From: Brachypodium distachyon
Taxonomy: Eukaryota; Streptophyta; Magnoliopsida; Poales; Poaceae
Assembly: GCF_000005505.3 (NCBI RefSeq)
Contig: NC_016131.3
Location: 62,171,355-62,235,354, forward strand
Length of the DNA stretch: 64,000 nucleotides
Reading direction: 5' to 3'
In this document: in pieces, positions 44,407-55,499 of the stretch
Position numbering within the stretch: the stretch's first letter is position 1
Layout of the letters: each line of letters starts with the position of its first letter
Position numbers and translations under genes: made by a program
Notes under the pieces: generated by a model
Told to the model about the DNA's origin: nothing
The model's input: the letters and a program-made list of their open reading frames with translations, nothing else
Database searches by the model: none

Positions 44407-47400
44407 CTATTCAGATTTTGCCTGAAAATATGGTCATATTAGTGTTCGAGCAACGATGCCGCGATGAGAAGTTACAGAAATGTGGAGAAGGAACAATATT
44501 TTACATCAGGAGACCGTGAACGAGATGGGCTCCTGCTTGGGCTGCGCTTCTTGGGACTTGCTACTGCACCATTTGCCGGCTGAGACCAAACGTTAGGGCA
44601 GCAACATAAGTGAAAAAACAGAAGTGAAAGAGATAAGCAATCACTAGTGATAAAAGAACTTACAGAAGCAATCGGGGATTTGGATCTTGCTGGTGATCTG
44701 CAAAAGTTCCACAAACAACCGAATTCAATATCCAAAATGCACCATTAACAGCTTGAGTCCAAAAGCCTTCATGCTTCGCCCAGCATTGGACTAACCGAAT
44801 CAAAGCAAAAAGAGCTCAAGGAAAACAGAAGCACTCAGTTACATGAGTTCAAATCATGCAGAAATGCAAAAAATCGGTGTTGAATGCAGTCAGTGCATGC
44901 AAGCTACAAAGGCCATGTTAAGAGTGCCCAAGGTAGGAAAACAACCATTCCTCAAGCATTGAACTCCAAGCACATTCCTAGCCACTGTACCATCATAATC
45001 CTTAATGCTCTTTATTGTCCAGAATTCCAAACAATGCGCTATGCCCAAGCTCTGATGGCAATCAGTTACAGTACATTAGGTTAAAAAAATTGGATGATTG
45101 CAGCTTTCCATAGAAGCTCTCAATAAATGAGCATACCTCATACAACCAACAGAATTGTACCAAATTGAGCAAATTCCATCCTCAATATCCTAATGCACAA
45201 TCCCCAAGATCGCCGCACAATCCCAGATAAAACGAAGAGACAATCGAGTCTTCAAAAAACACAAGAGACTAAGCAGTTCATATCGTTTGTAACATAAAGT
45301 GAGTGCTTGAGAAGGAAATCCCCAAACACAGATAGTATCACATGGCAACATTATCAACGGTGTTTGCGACCACAACAACAAACTAAACATGATTACTGAA
45401 GTCAATACGCTCAAATGGCATAACAGGACAATAGTAACTACATGATTTTTTTTATACTGCAACAGTCGACAGTTCTCCTCAACCCAGTGAAGATTCAAGA
45501 GCAGAGATACATTCATTAGAAGATCCTTGACCATTATTTTCAAATTAATAGCCTTCTTTGCAAATATACCAAGTTAAATAGAAAACAAGTAATCATGACA
45601 AGCAGTGAAGCAGATTAGATCATGGTGTAAGCGTGGAAGGATAACAGGGTACTATTTGAGAGATGGAAATCTAATAGATTAATGTATGTTACCTTGACGG
45701 AGAACGCCCTTTTGATGCAGACCGAGAACGGGAAGAAAGAGACCTTGATCTGGACCTAGATGCTGAGCGGCCCCTGGGAGATTTGCTACATAACATAATT
45801 CAATACAAGTTTCTAAGGTACTTATCAACGAGATAAACAAAGGGACATCATAATACGAGAAATAAACCTTGGGCTCCTGCTTTTGCTGTGGCTACGACTT
45901 GGGCTTCGGCTACGTGAGTAGGAGCGCCCACGTTTAGCATCATATTCCTTCACCTGCAAAGAAGGTGCATGGTTAACCACAGAAACCAGATTCCGAGGGC
46001 TGAACCATATTCAAGTAACCAGGCTTACCCTTATATAACCTTTAGAAAAGGCATTCTTAAATTCAGTGTCATCCAATTTCTTTATCTGCAAATGGTGGTC
46101 AACAGCCAAAACGATGTTATTAAAACATGGGAAACATAGAAAGAGAACTAAGAAAAGTAAAGCACTAAGTTATAAAACTTCGTAGTAATAGATTGCTATT
46201 AAATGTAATATGTACGTATTGTAGGTTATCCAATCAGAAAATGCTTCATGCAAATAGACAAGCAAATGCGAGAATATACAGTAAAACAGATTAATATATG
46301 GACTCACAGCATATTTCATATCATCATAGTTTGTGTAATCAACAATCCCGGTGGTGCCTGTGACAAAATACAAACAAAGGTTAATATATTGACTAAACAT
46401 ACAATGAATAATCATTGCTTCAGAGTACTGTATTGATATAATAATGTTATGGCAACTAAACAAATGAAATAAGTGCTTCACAGGAAGACCATAAGCTAGT
46501 ATGATATAACAGGCAAGTGTCCCATGGTCAAGACTACAAAAGAAACTTGTATTTCTGCTTGCCTAGGCGCTAGGTGGCGGCCAAGCCCAGCACCTTTGCC
46601 AGGGATCGGCAGCTTACGAGGAATCGAACATCTCAGGCGTGAAATAGAGCTTTTCCAGCAGGAAATCAAGGTTAGAGAGGCAAAGAAGTGGCATTGTCTT
46701 CTCTGGGAGGAATTGAGGTTCTCTGGCAAGATACAAGCTCTGCCAACCCGTCACCTTTGCTGCAGGAGGGAGAGGCAGAAGGGGGATGGTGGCGTGGAAA
46801 GATGGGCATGTTCTGGTGCTTTAATGGGCTGGGTAGATAGCTTATTCTTCTTTACCCCTTGATATTTTCTTTCACATTTCCAGTTTTCCACGTCTTCTTC
46901 AATCTGGTGCTTCTTTCTGTGAAATTTCTAGGCAGCAGCCTAGGCACGCTTCTGCGCCACCTAGCCACTAGATGGTGACAAAACACCCGCCTAGTATGAG
47001 CTGCTACCTTCCATAGAAAGACAGAGGAACCACTTGCGCGGAGAAAGAAAAAACCCTTTTAGGAAAACTTCTTGCGTACTCATTGAATGGCCTTTTTCTG
47101 GTAAAAAAAGGTCGCTTGGAATTGGCCTAGCTATTCAATTTTCAGAAGCTTGAGGTGCTATTCTTACAGGTACAGGTATATGGTAAATTATCAGATGTCA
47201 GTTGAGAGTTGGGGTTGGGATTGGGACTTTCAGGATGTAAAAATGGGACTGGAATCTTTTGTAAAAATAGCACCAGAACTACATCATTAAGTACATGCTT
47301 CACTGTTTCTGTCATATCAATGAAATCTACTACCTCCGTCTGGGTTTATAGGCCTGCGCGTGTTCCTAGATCACCAATTTAACTAACGAAATATAAGTTA

Positions 47401-48827
47401 TATGACCAAAAAAAGTATATCACTGATAAATTCTTCCGATCACGATCACGAATCTAATGGTATACTTCTTGCACAATATAATACATACTAAGTTGATCAA
47501 ATTGGTGGTGTAGGAACTAGGAACCCCTGCAGGACTTATAAACCTGGACAGAGGTAGTAAATAAAGATGTTCCTCAAAATCCAGCTTACCAGAGCCTTCA
47601 CGATACACTTCTGAGAAACAAACATCACCAGCCCTTCGCATATGGTCCTGAGAAGAAATTGTTCAGGCAAATATTACTTGCTCACATGAAAGAAATCCAT
47701 TTTTTACGTCTAAATACAAGCAAGAGAAAGTGATTGGAAAAAACCTTTAAATCTTGCCAGGATGCAGAAGAAGGCAGGCCGGTAACCAGAACTGTGCGCA
47801 ATATTGCAGATGGTCAAGCTTGCAGACAAAGTGTAGAGTACTAAAACAGCATTACAGAATTTATAAAAAAGCCATACCACGGTAATCCGTGTGCCTGGAC
47901 ACACCACGGCGTCCGCCGCCGCCGCCGCCACCACCACCACCAAAGCTGCTTGAACGGTCATGAGAGGGGCCACCACTACCTCTCCCACCATGAGCAGGTT
48001 CCACCTGCACACACCACACACAAGTGGGCATTAGAAAGACAAACCAAAGGCCATAAAGAAGGATATTATCAAAGGTCTAATGTGATTACTCTTAGACGGT
48101 TTCCATCAAAGTTGTAGCCATCCCGTCCAGCACAAGCATCTTCAGCATCACGAGGATCTTCAAACTACAGAATTATATACAAGCTTATTAGCAGCTGAGT
48201 CCCCAAAATATTTAGCAATGATGCCTTACTAGGTGACAAAAAGATTATGCAAGATATGGAACATTCGGGAGTATGTTACCTCGACAAAAGCATAGCCAGG
48301 AGGCCTTGGAGGAACCTTCAAGTCGATATCAACGATACGTCCATACTACATGAACGAGGCAGATGATATTAGACCTCTACACAAAATCATGCCCACAATT
48401 CCCACAGTAGGAAACGAGTAAGACCTCAAGCACATATGCTGAATTGAGATTGCAAAAAGTAGCAGATAAACAATTGCAAGGGTGCTCAGGCTGTCAGGCA
48501 TGAGCTTTCCGGAACAATGTTACTCTGTTTTTCCCCCTTTTGCACAACGGTACCATATTGCAACCCCATTAAATTGCACAAATCGTTCTACTGATTTAAT
48601 TTGAAAACTAGACAGTCGCGAGCACGAGCAGTATGCGCAGGTTAACCACATCACGGGATTAAATCTAACAAACGCGAAGTAACAGATAGCTTTAACGCAT
48701 ATTCCTTCTTTACAAGATTACAAGAACTAAATTCCCAGACCTTGTAGAAGAGGTCCTCAACCTCCCTCTCCCGGATGTCGCCGGGGAGGTTGCCAACATA
48801 GATCGTCCTGCTCCAGCGCCTGCTCAT
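44407..48827 (-). CDS. SR splicing factor of the SF2/ASF type (SR30/SR34-like)
   Basis: Twelve in-frame exons encode two RRMs and an RS tail: 48827-48741, 48345-48280, 48164-48090, 48004-47878, 47791-47745, 47647-47590, 46357-46308, 46085-46029, 45953-45868, 45785-45693, 44697-44664 and 44579-44472 (295 aa). RRM1 shows [13 protein letters not shown] and [17 protein letters not shown] nine-Gly linker follows. RRM2 carries SWQDLKD (129-135), the hallmark that defines this SR subfamily. The tail from about residue 198 is dense in SR/RS dipeptides, the phosphorylation sites that govern nuclear speckle localisation. These proteins bind exonic enhancers and steer constitutive and alternative splicing, often of their own transcript. 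An alternative end splices from GAT at 44,505 to 44,421-44,407, giving RSPDAKSE (289 aa). The 1.2-kb intron inside RRM2 holds a MITE. Confidence 0.95.
46556..47010. mobile_element. Possible decayed MITE in the long intron of the SR gene
   Basis: TGCCTAGGCGCTAGGTGGCGG on the left and GCGCCACCTAGCCACTAGATGG on the right contain partly inverted CTAGGTGGCG motifs of a type common in grass hAT-like MITEs. Ends and target duplication are not clear. Confidence 0.3.
47329..47557. mobile_element. Stowaway-type MITE in the long intron of the SR gene
   Basis: CTACCTCCGTCTGGGTTTAT at the left is mirrored by ATAAACCTGGACAGAGGTAG at the right, between TA dinucleotides. The sequence continues AGGCCTGC against GCAGGACT. 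229 bp, non-coding. Confidence 0.82.
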
Positions 48828-48836
48828 TCTCCTCTG

Positions 48837-49081
48837 CTACAACCAAAAAGAAGCATATCTGTCAGATCCCAAGAGCAAAACAGCCAAAAAAAAAGGCAAC
48901 GCAGACTAATCGATCCCGCATCTCCAAATCCGAAGGAAAACACGAAGAAATGATCCAAAAACTTCGAGCAAAAACAGCATGTTACGTCTCCCACAGACAA
49001 ACGGAACCACAAAAATTCCTCCAGACCAAGTGAAACAGCACCGTTCATAGCAAGGAGCACGCGAGGGGGGATTTTTTTTAC
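48837..49081 (-). other. Predicted 5'-UTR intron of the SR gene
   Basis: On the minus strand CGTTTCCAG is followed by GTAAAAAAA (donor at 49,081). TTGGTTGTAG (acceptor ending 48,837) is followed by CAGAGGAGA and then the ATG. The 245-bp intron would lie in the leader; the upstream leader exon is the CT-rich stretch at about 49,082-49,190. Confidence 0.5.
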
Positions 49082-49199
49082 CTGGAAACGCTGTGGACTG
49101 GAGGGGGAGGGGGTGTCTCGGGCTAGGGTTCGGCTTCGCGGCCGCGCAGTCGAGGGGAGGGGAGGGAAGGGGAGGTGGGGAGGGAGGAGGGTTTATGAC

Positions 49200-50825
49200 T
49201 CGGACCCGAAAATTATACACGGACAAGCAGTCAATGGGCGCAGCTGGTTTCTGCGGAAGCCTGTTTGATTGAGGGAGGCAGGAAAGGGCGAGGCGGGCCC
49301 GTTTTCGATTTCCATGGGCCGCACTTTACATTTTCGGCCCACGTTTCTGCGGTATGGGCTAGGTTTGCTGCTTCCGTATCCGGAAATAAACAGACTGTTC
49401 TCTCGCTCTTTTCTCAAAAAAATAAAGACTGTTCTCTCGCTCAAAAAGAAAAAAAAACGGTCGCTGATTTCACAGCCGAATGAGAGAGCCCTTGTCCAGT
49501 CCTGTTCCGAAGGAATCATCAATCTTCGCCGGTTTCACGAGCGCCTTCCGACGGATCTAGTGTTGGGAGAAACATGGATTAAGATGTGGCATCTAATTTA
49601 CTGTTCCCTGTAATCCATAATAAATGTCAAGAATCTAGTATAAAGTCAGAAGTGTTTTTATTTTCTTTTGAATTTTTGTGTGTTCTTGGTGGTAGCGTCT
49701 TGACGGCGGAGACATTGTTGTCCAGTCAGAATGGTGTGTCTTCGATCCGTCCTCGCCCCGGTGTAAACTGTCACAGGCTGTTATATGGAGTCGATCATTC
49801 CCATAAATCGTATTTTTGTGTTTTCTGGTTTTCTTCCTTATAGCTTCACCGACTGAGCAGAAGTTTTCATAACATGGTGCGTTCACAGATCTTAAATTCC
49901 CACACTTTGAAGTGGGCGGTTCATGTAGCTTTTTTTTGTTGCGGGTAAGTTCGTGTAGCTTTTCAAAACCTGTGATGTTAGTCTAGCTTATGCAAGGATG
50001 ATACTTTACAAAATTTGTCCCTAAATACATAGAGGGACGTCGTGATGTGATGGGTTTATCTAGAGGCGTTGACTTTAAAGGACAATGACGAAGCTTTTAG
50101 TTTCGCTGATAATTTTCATTGTTTACATTCTCTTTGGTGTATCGTTCTATTGTACTTCTTTTGTGAATCTTAAAGCTCTTTCCGCCTTGTAATAAAATTG
50201 TTTGTCATGTCTCAAAAAAGGTAGACCGAGGAGTCATAGAAAACCCAGATGCCTCAACCATTGTCCCTCCTCCATTTTGGCAGTCGTTTTGACGCTCAAA
50301 GGTGGAGGACAAATCGGATCAGTGTTTGGTTTGTAGTTTAGTTACCTTTCATGTAAGACTTGTGTGTCCTTAACGCCGCCGCTCCGAGCGATAGAGGAAC
50401 ATTGTACTAGATAAAGGTTGTGTTTCTCCATGCCCATCGAAAAATGCCAACGTTGATTTTGGCCTACTTTCTTGGTTTCCTTCCTGGAGGTCCGACGAGG
50501 AAGGAACGGCTCACTAACATGCCTTGCAAGCGTGGTCCCAGTCACAAATGTGCTCAACAATCTTTGGTTCTCACATCTCTTGATGAGCGGCTTACGCATC
50601 ATTTAACCAAGGGCTCTCATAGCACGTGACGGTCACGCGTTAGAGCGCCCGCGTGAGGGCTTGAGTGGCTGCATGCACAGCTTGAATGGCTTAGGATGTT
50701 GGCCGCTGCATGCAGCATCACAAGGTTTGGTTCCCGCACACTGATCACTGCTTGAGTTTTGGTACGTCAATGTTTACCAAGTCACTCTTTATTTGGTTTG
50801 GTTCTTACCAGGAAAACACAATTTT
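49200..50825. other. Intergenic, no gene seen
   Basis: Short frames only. A stretch ending CCGCCTTGTAATAAAATTGT then ATGTCTCAAAAAAGG at about 50,180-50,220 may be a retroposon 3' end. A lone Stowaway-like phrase (CCTGTAATCCATAATAAATG) is at about 49,606. Confidence 0.45.
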
Positions 50826-50939
50826 CGTCTGATTTCTAGCCGAACGGTCATACAGATAAAAAGAAACTTGAAAATCTTTAGAACTTTAGAAATTTATGAA
50901 ATATACGTGATTGATATCCTCAAGCCAAGTCAGGAGTAA

Positions 50940-52390
50940 AAGTAGCCACACAAACCATGTCTCCCAAACGGACAAAACATATAATTACCACCTCTAATGA
51001 ACACAAATTACGAGACCTCTAATGATTACAAATTGCCACTTTAATAAACACAAATAACCATGTCCATCGATTCAGTCAAAATATACCACCTACCACAGGC
51101 AATAATATAAATTGCCGTGCCTAACGAGCACAAATTACCAAGTAAAAAAAATAGCCATGTCAAAAGAATATATTTCGGTCGAAAATCAAGTACCGAATAT
51201 TGTCACCCCTAATGAATAAAAATTGTCACCCCTAACGAGCACAAATAACCAAATAAAAAAATTACGTCAAAATCTATCATCCGCAAATTGTCGTCCCTAA
51301 TAAATACAAATTGTCACCTGTAACGAGCACAAATAACCATGAAAAAATTTGATCAAAATCTGGCGTCCGCAAATTGCCACCCCTAATGAATACAAATCAT
51401 CACACCCAACGAGCATGAATAACCATGTCAAAAATATATTTCGATCAAAATCTAACTTCCGCAAATTGTCACCCTAGCGAATACAAACCGTCACTTCTGA
51501 TGAACACAAATAACCATGTAAAATAAATAGGAATATTTTGGTAAAAAATTTATCACCCTCAAATTACCACCCCAATAAAGACAAAATAGCCATGTCAAAA
51601 GAAATATATTTCGGTAAAAAATCTACCACCACAAATTGCAACCATAATGAATACAAATTGTCACCCCTAACGTGCACAAATAACCATGTCAAAAAAAATC
51701 CATCAAAATATATCGTCCGCAAATTGCCACCCTTAGTAAATGCAAATTTACATCCCTAATGAATATGAAGTGTCATCACTAATGCACAAACTGCCATCAC
51801 CGAGTGATCACAAATTGCCACTCTTAATAAACACAAATAACCATATCCATTCATTTCGCTCAAACTTTACCATAAACCATCGCGTCCCGTAACTCCTCAA
51901 CGTCCCTAATGAACTTAAATTGCCACATGTAATAAACACAAATCACCACCCATGATGAACACAAATAACCATGTCCATTCATTTAGATCAAAGTCTAACA
52001 CCCACAACTGCATCCCGCATGTCCTCCACTCCAAATTGAGTCCTTGATTACGTCCTTGCGGACAAATTATTATTTGATAACTTTACTCCACTCCAAATTG
52101 ATCTAACAAATTAAAATACACATAAATTGACCTCCAATTAAAATGACCACACAAAAACATTATCTTCCTGTCACACCAAACGAACACAAATTGCCATCCC
52201 TAAATGCACACAGTTGTCATCACTGATGATCACAAATTGCCATCCCGATAGACTCACATTGCCACCCTCAATGCATATAAATTGTCATCCCATGATGGAC
52301 TCAAATTGCCCACCTCAATCCATGCAATGTTATCCCCAGATGGACTCATATTGCCACCCTCGAGAAATGTCAATCCCCCGTCCATACATT
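50940..52390. repeat. Decayed tandem array of ~90-bp units
   Basis: The phrases CACAAATAACCATGTCAAAA, ATTTCGGTCAAAATCTA.C and CAAATTGCCACCCCTAATGA recur in the same order throughout. The AAATAACCATG-type phrase appears near 51,048, 51,151, 51,243, 51,330, 51,416, 51,506, 51,585, 51,676, 51,832 and 51,962, mostly 80-103 bp apart. Later units lose regularity but keep AAATTGCCA and AAATTGTCATC. There is no sustained coding frame. A CCGAACGGTC motif at 50,840-50,849, shared with the 3,166-3,477 element, hints that the array belongs to a Mutator-like element. Confidence 0.75.
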
Positions 52391-52439
52391 TCAGTCAAAA
52401 TCTAACGCACGCCACCGCAGCCTGAGCAAGAAGAAGGAG

Positions 52440-53110
52440 CTACAACACCACCATGGATGGATTCCGTACTCGAGCACCATTGTTTCACACAGCGAAGGCC
52501 GGACGGGACGAGGAAGCAGCCATCGAGGCGAGGGTACTGCTCGTGGTAGCGACGGGGCGGAACCAGGCGGTGGCTTGGACGTCTCTTGGCGGCATAATGC
52601 AACGGCGGCTCGGGGCAGAGCTGGCGCGGGGGCTACAGCAGCGCGTGGCGGCGGGGCTCGGGCGGCGGCTGCAGCAGCCAGGAGTGACGGTAGGGGCAGC
52701 ACGCGGGCGCGACGGCCGAGCTTGCGGCGGCCGGTTCAGCGCCCGAGGGCAGCGGCTCGTGGGGGAGCGGCGGCGGGCCTCGGGCGGCGGCCGGGGCTGC
52801 GCACGGGCGGGGGCGGCGCGCGGCGGGGCTTGCGGGGGAGGTCGGGGCCACGAGCGGGCGCGGCGGCGGGGCTCGCGGTGGAGGCCGGGGCAGCGCGCGG
52901 CGGGGCTTGCGGGGGAGGTCGGGGCCACGAGCGGGCGCGGCGGCAGGGCTCGCGGGGGTGGCCGGGGCTCGGGGCGGTCCGGTGGCTGGGGAAGCGCCCG
53001 GCGGTGGGGCTCGTGTTGTCTGCGACGGGGACGCACCAGCCGAATGTTGCGAGAGCGAGAGGAAGAGGAAGAGGATGAGGAAGGGTGGATGAGTCGCGCC
53101 GGAAAGACAA
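52440..53110. other. Extremely GC-rich block with a 77-bp tandem duplication
   Basis: Long open frames occur in at least five phases (up to 224 codons, Gly/Arg/Ala-rich), which reflects base composition rather than a gene. GCGCGCGGCGGGGCTTGCGG and its downstream context recur exactly 77 bp apart (from 52,816 and from 52,893). The abrupt switch from the AT-rich array suggests a captured gene 5' end inside a transposon, but no protein family is visible. Confidence 0.6.
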
Positions 53111-53337
53111 CGAGTAATTTCCGTTAAAATAATCTCTAAAGTTAGTTTAGCTCGTGGAGCCTATTCATCTGTCAAAGACTTGGAGAACATCGAGGTACCA
53201 AGGACAAATTTGAAGACCACGACGCTGATCTTTTTTATGTAAGTTTCATTTTTTATTAAGATTGTCATTTGTGCTAATTGATCTCACCTGTTGCTTCTAC
53301 TCTACCGATAAGTTTATGCTAGAAATTGAGACATTTA

Positions 53338-53564
53338 GGTCTGTTTGGATTGCATCCTGAGGAGTGCCTGACCTGGCCCTGATGGTAGCCGGACCTGTAC
53401 ATGCAACATGTTTGGTTAGTGCCAGGCCAGGCAGCATATGCCTGTGTCGGTCAGGCCAACAAAAGTGGTGGCCTGAGTCCGACTGTTGTTAGTGCTCGTA
53501 TGTGCCTGACCAGGCAGCAAAAATTCTCAGGCATCTTGTTCAGGACTCTAATCAAACAGGCCCT
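53338..53564. mobile_element. MITE with GGYCTGTTTG ends
   Basis: Left GGTCTGTTTGGATTGCATCC and the complement of the right end, GGGCCTGTTTGATTAGAGTCC, are inverted. The inside repeats CCTGACC.GGC and GCCAGGCCAGGCAG. The flanks TTA and TTG give only a weak target duplication. Confidence 0.62.
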
Positions 53565-55030
53565 TGCTTTGAATAGGAAAGAATGTCATTTATATAGAAA
53601 ATGAAAGAACAGCATCACTCATCAGTCATCACCCGCCGCCACGCCAGTCGTACTCGTATCCCCGCGTGGACACACCGGACGTTTGCAGCCTATACCACCG
53701 ACAGCAACACACGACGAGCAAGCGAGCAACCCGTGGTCCACCGTCCATGGTGTCTACTGTCTTCAACTCTTCATGCATACACTCTCCGGTACAAACAAAT
53801 AACCGCTGCTGGGCTTGAAAGGCTTCGTCATGAAGGGTCCGGACTGAAAATCGATCACTGGGCTGTCATGAGCGTACGCGTTCACGCTGAATTAGCCAAG
53901 AGCGCGTAGTGTCACGGTCAGGCATGGCGGCGTGTATTCTGCCGCCCGCGCCAACAACACGAATTGTGCTTCATTGCCATGTGGAGGCTCAGACCAGTAG
54001 TACCCAAATTATAAATCTTGGATTGCGTTCCTGCTGACCTTGAGGTCCAGAAAATATACTGGAGTACGTACCAAAGTTTGGTGGACCAGACAGTCCGGAC
54101 TGCATACAGAAGCCAGTCATACGAAATAGACTAATCTTTGGTGGCGCGCATAGCTTAAACAACCGAAGTGGAGCTGACAAAACGACCTACTACTCCGTAG
54201 TAATTTTTGACGCGTTGGTTCTACAAAAGATGGCTCTCGAGATGCTCCTCACGTGTTGTTATTACGCATTCACGACGCACTGCACAAGGCACAAGAAGTT
54301 CCGAACGAAAAGTGGAGTGGAGAGCAGAGACGACCGAAGAAAATGCGAGTACGACGGTCAACGAAGTGTAGCGAAACAGGAAAAAGAATAAAACAACGCA
54401 AAACAACTGGTCCAAAGTTTTTTTTGCGGGTAACTGGTTCAAAGTTGATCTCAAAGGGACACCGACGTGAAGCGAGACTCGTCGAATTCAGCTTATTCGC
54501 CCCTAGAAATTCAAGTCAGGAGTATTCAGCAAAATACATGGAGGAGCTACTACTACGCCAGTACTGCACGGTACTACGAGGCAGTTGCGGTCTGTCACCG
54601 TCGGTTCAAAAGGCACCGACCGTCAAATTTAGTACCATCGACTTTTCGCCTTTTGGAGTGCGAGATGGATGGCAAGCATCGAGCAACAAATTTTCAAAAA
54701 ACCAACGACTTCGAACAGCCGAACAGGCATTGATCTACTGCTGACTGCTCTTGTGGTAAAAGTGAACTGTAAAAAAGAGAGGTCATTGCTCATCACCGAC
54801 GCGACGACAACGGGGAGCAGCAGAAGAGGACGAGCACATGGACCGATGCAGCACAGAAGCTTCAGGGTGCAAGCAAATCTCGACGGGTGAAACTGAAACA
54901 GCGAGTAGCTAGTACGTATAATTAATTTACAATGCACTTTTACATCCAGGCCCCCTCATACAACCCAAAGTACCAAACAACCCTCTCGTAGTTCTGAACA
55001 ACCAACGAACCAACCAAACCCCGAGCCGAG
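53565..55030. other. Intergenic, no gene seen
   Basis: A 163-codon plus-strand frame (54,253-54,744) has no recognised domain. The last ~150 bases are probably the 3' UTR of the minus-strand membrane-protein gene. Confidence 0.5.
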
Positions 55031-55069
55031 ATCGACTCTACCTACCCGGGAGGACCGCCGCGCCGCCTG

Positions 55070-55462
55070 CTACTCGTCGTCGTCTCCGCCGCCGCCGAAG
55101 AGCGCGGACCGGTAGTAGAGCAGCGCGAGGATGAGCACCAGCATGAGCGCCACGCCGATGGGGGAGCCCCCGACGCGGTGCACGGCGTCGGGCGACCCGC
55201 CGAACGTGAAGGCGTCGGAGAGCGCGGCGGCGCCGCGGTCGGAGGAGAGGAGGCGGATGAGGAGGAGGAGGCACACGGGGAGGAGGAGCAGGCCCACGGG
55301 GCTCAGCAGCTCCGCGATGGCCTCCGTGACCGCCTCGCCGCCGTCGCCCAGGAAGAGCGGGCCGCCCACCACCAGCCCCACCACCACCGCCAGCAGCAGC
55401 CCGTGCGGCGCCCCGCGCGGGCCCCCGTAGTACTGCTCGTCCGCCGCGCCCGCCATTGACAT
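55070..55462 (-). CDS. Small plant membrane protein with three hydrophobic segments, function unknown
   Basis: An intronless frame encodes 130 aa starting at 55,462 (MSMAGAADEQYYGG); the second Met two codons on is an alternative start. Hydrophobic segments lie at about residues 21-39 (GLLLAVVVGLVVGGPLFLG), 52-72 (LLSPVGLLLLPVCLLLLIRL) and 101-122 (PIGVALMLVLILALLYYR), with an acidic GGGGDDDE tail. Between the first two is GDGGEAVTEAIAELLSP, and before the third AVHRVGGSPIG. From memory these are conserved in uncharacterised proteins across land plants, so purifying selection is likely. The reading frame is the only one of several in this GC-rich stretch with membrane-protein logic. No function is assigned. 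Confidence 0.8.
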   Translation of the reverse strand: MSMAGAADEQYYGGPRGAPHGLLLAVVVGLVVGGPLFLGDGGEAVTEAIAELLSPVGLLLLPVCLLLLIRLLSSDRGAAALSDAFTFGGSPDAVHRVGGSPIGVALMLVLILALLYYRSALFGGGGDDDE

Positions 55463-55499
55463 TGCCGAAGCCGTGCTCCTCCTTGTCTTGCTCTCCTTG

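Noticed and set aside
50940..52390. CRISPR-like or centromere-type array
   Set aside because: The units are diverged, with no constant repeat plus variable spacer pattern, and the host is a plant; a decayed tandem repeat fits better.
52453..53127. 224-codon Gly/Arg-rich plus-strand frame and a 183-codon Pro/Arg-rich antisense frame
   Set aside because: Open frames occur in almost every phase of this GC-rich block, with low-complexity composition and a 77-bp duplication; no domain or splice context.
54253..54744. 163-codon plus-strand frame
   Set aside because: No domain, no splice context, and composition like the surrounding intergenic DNA.
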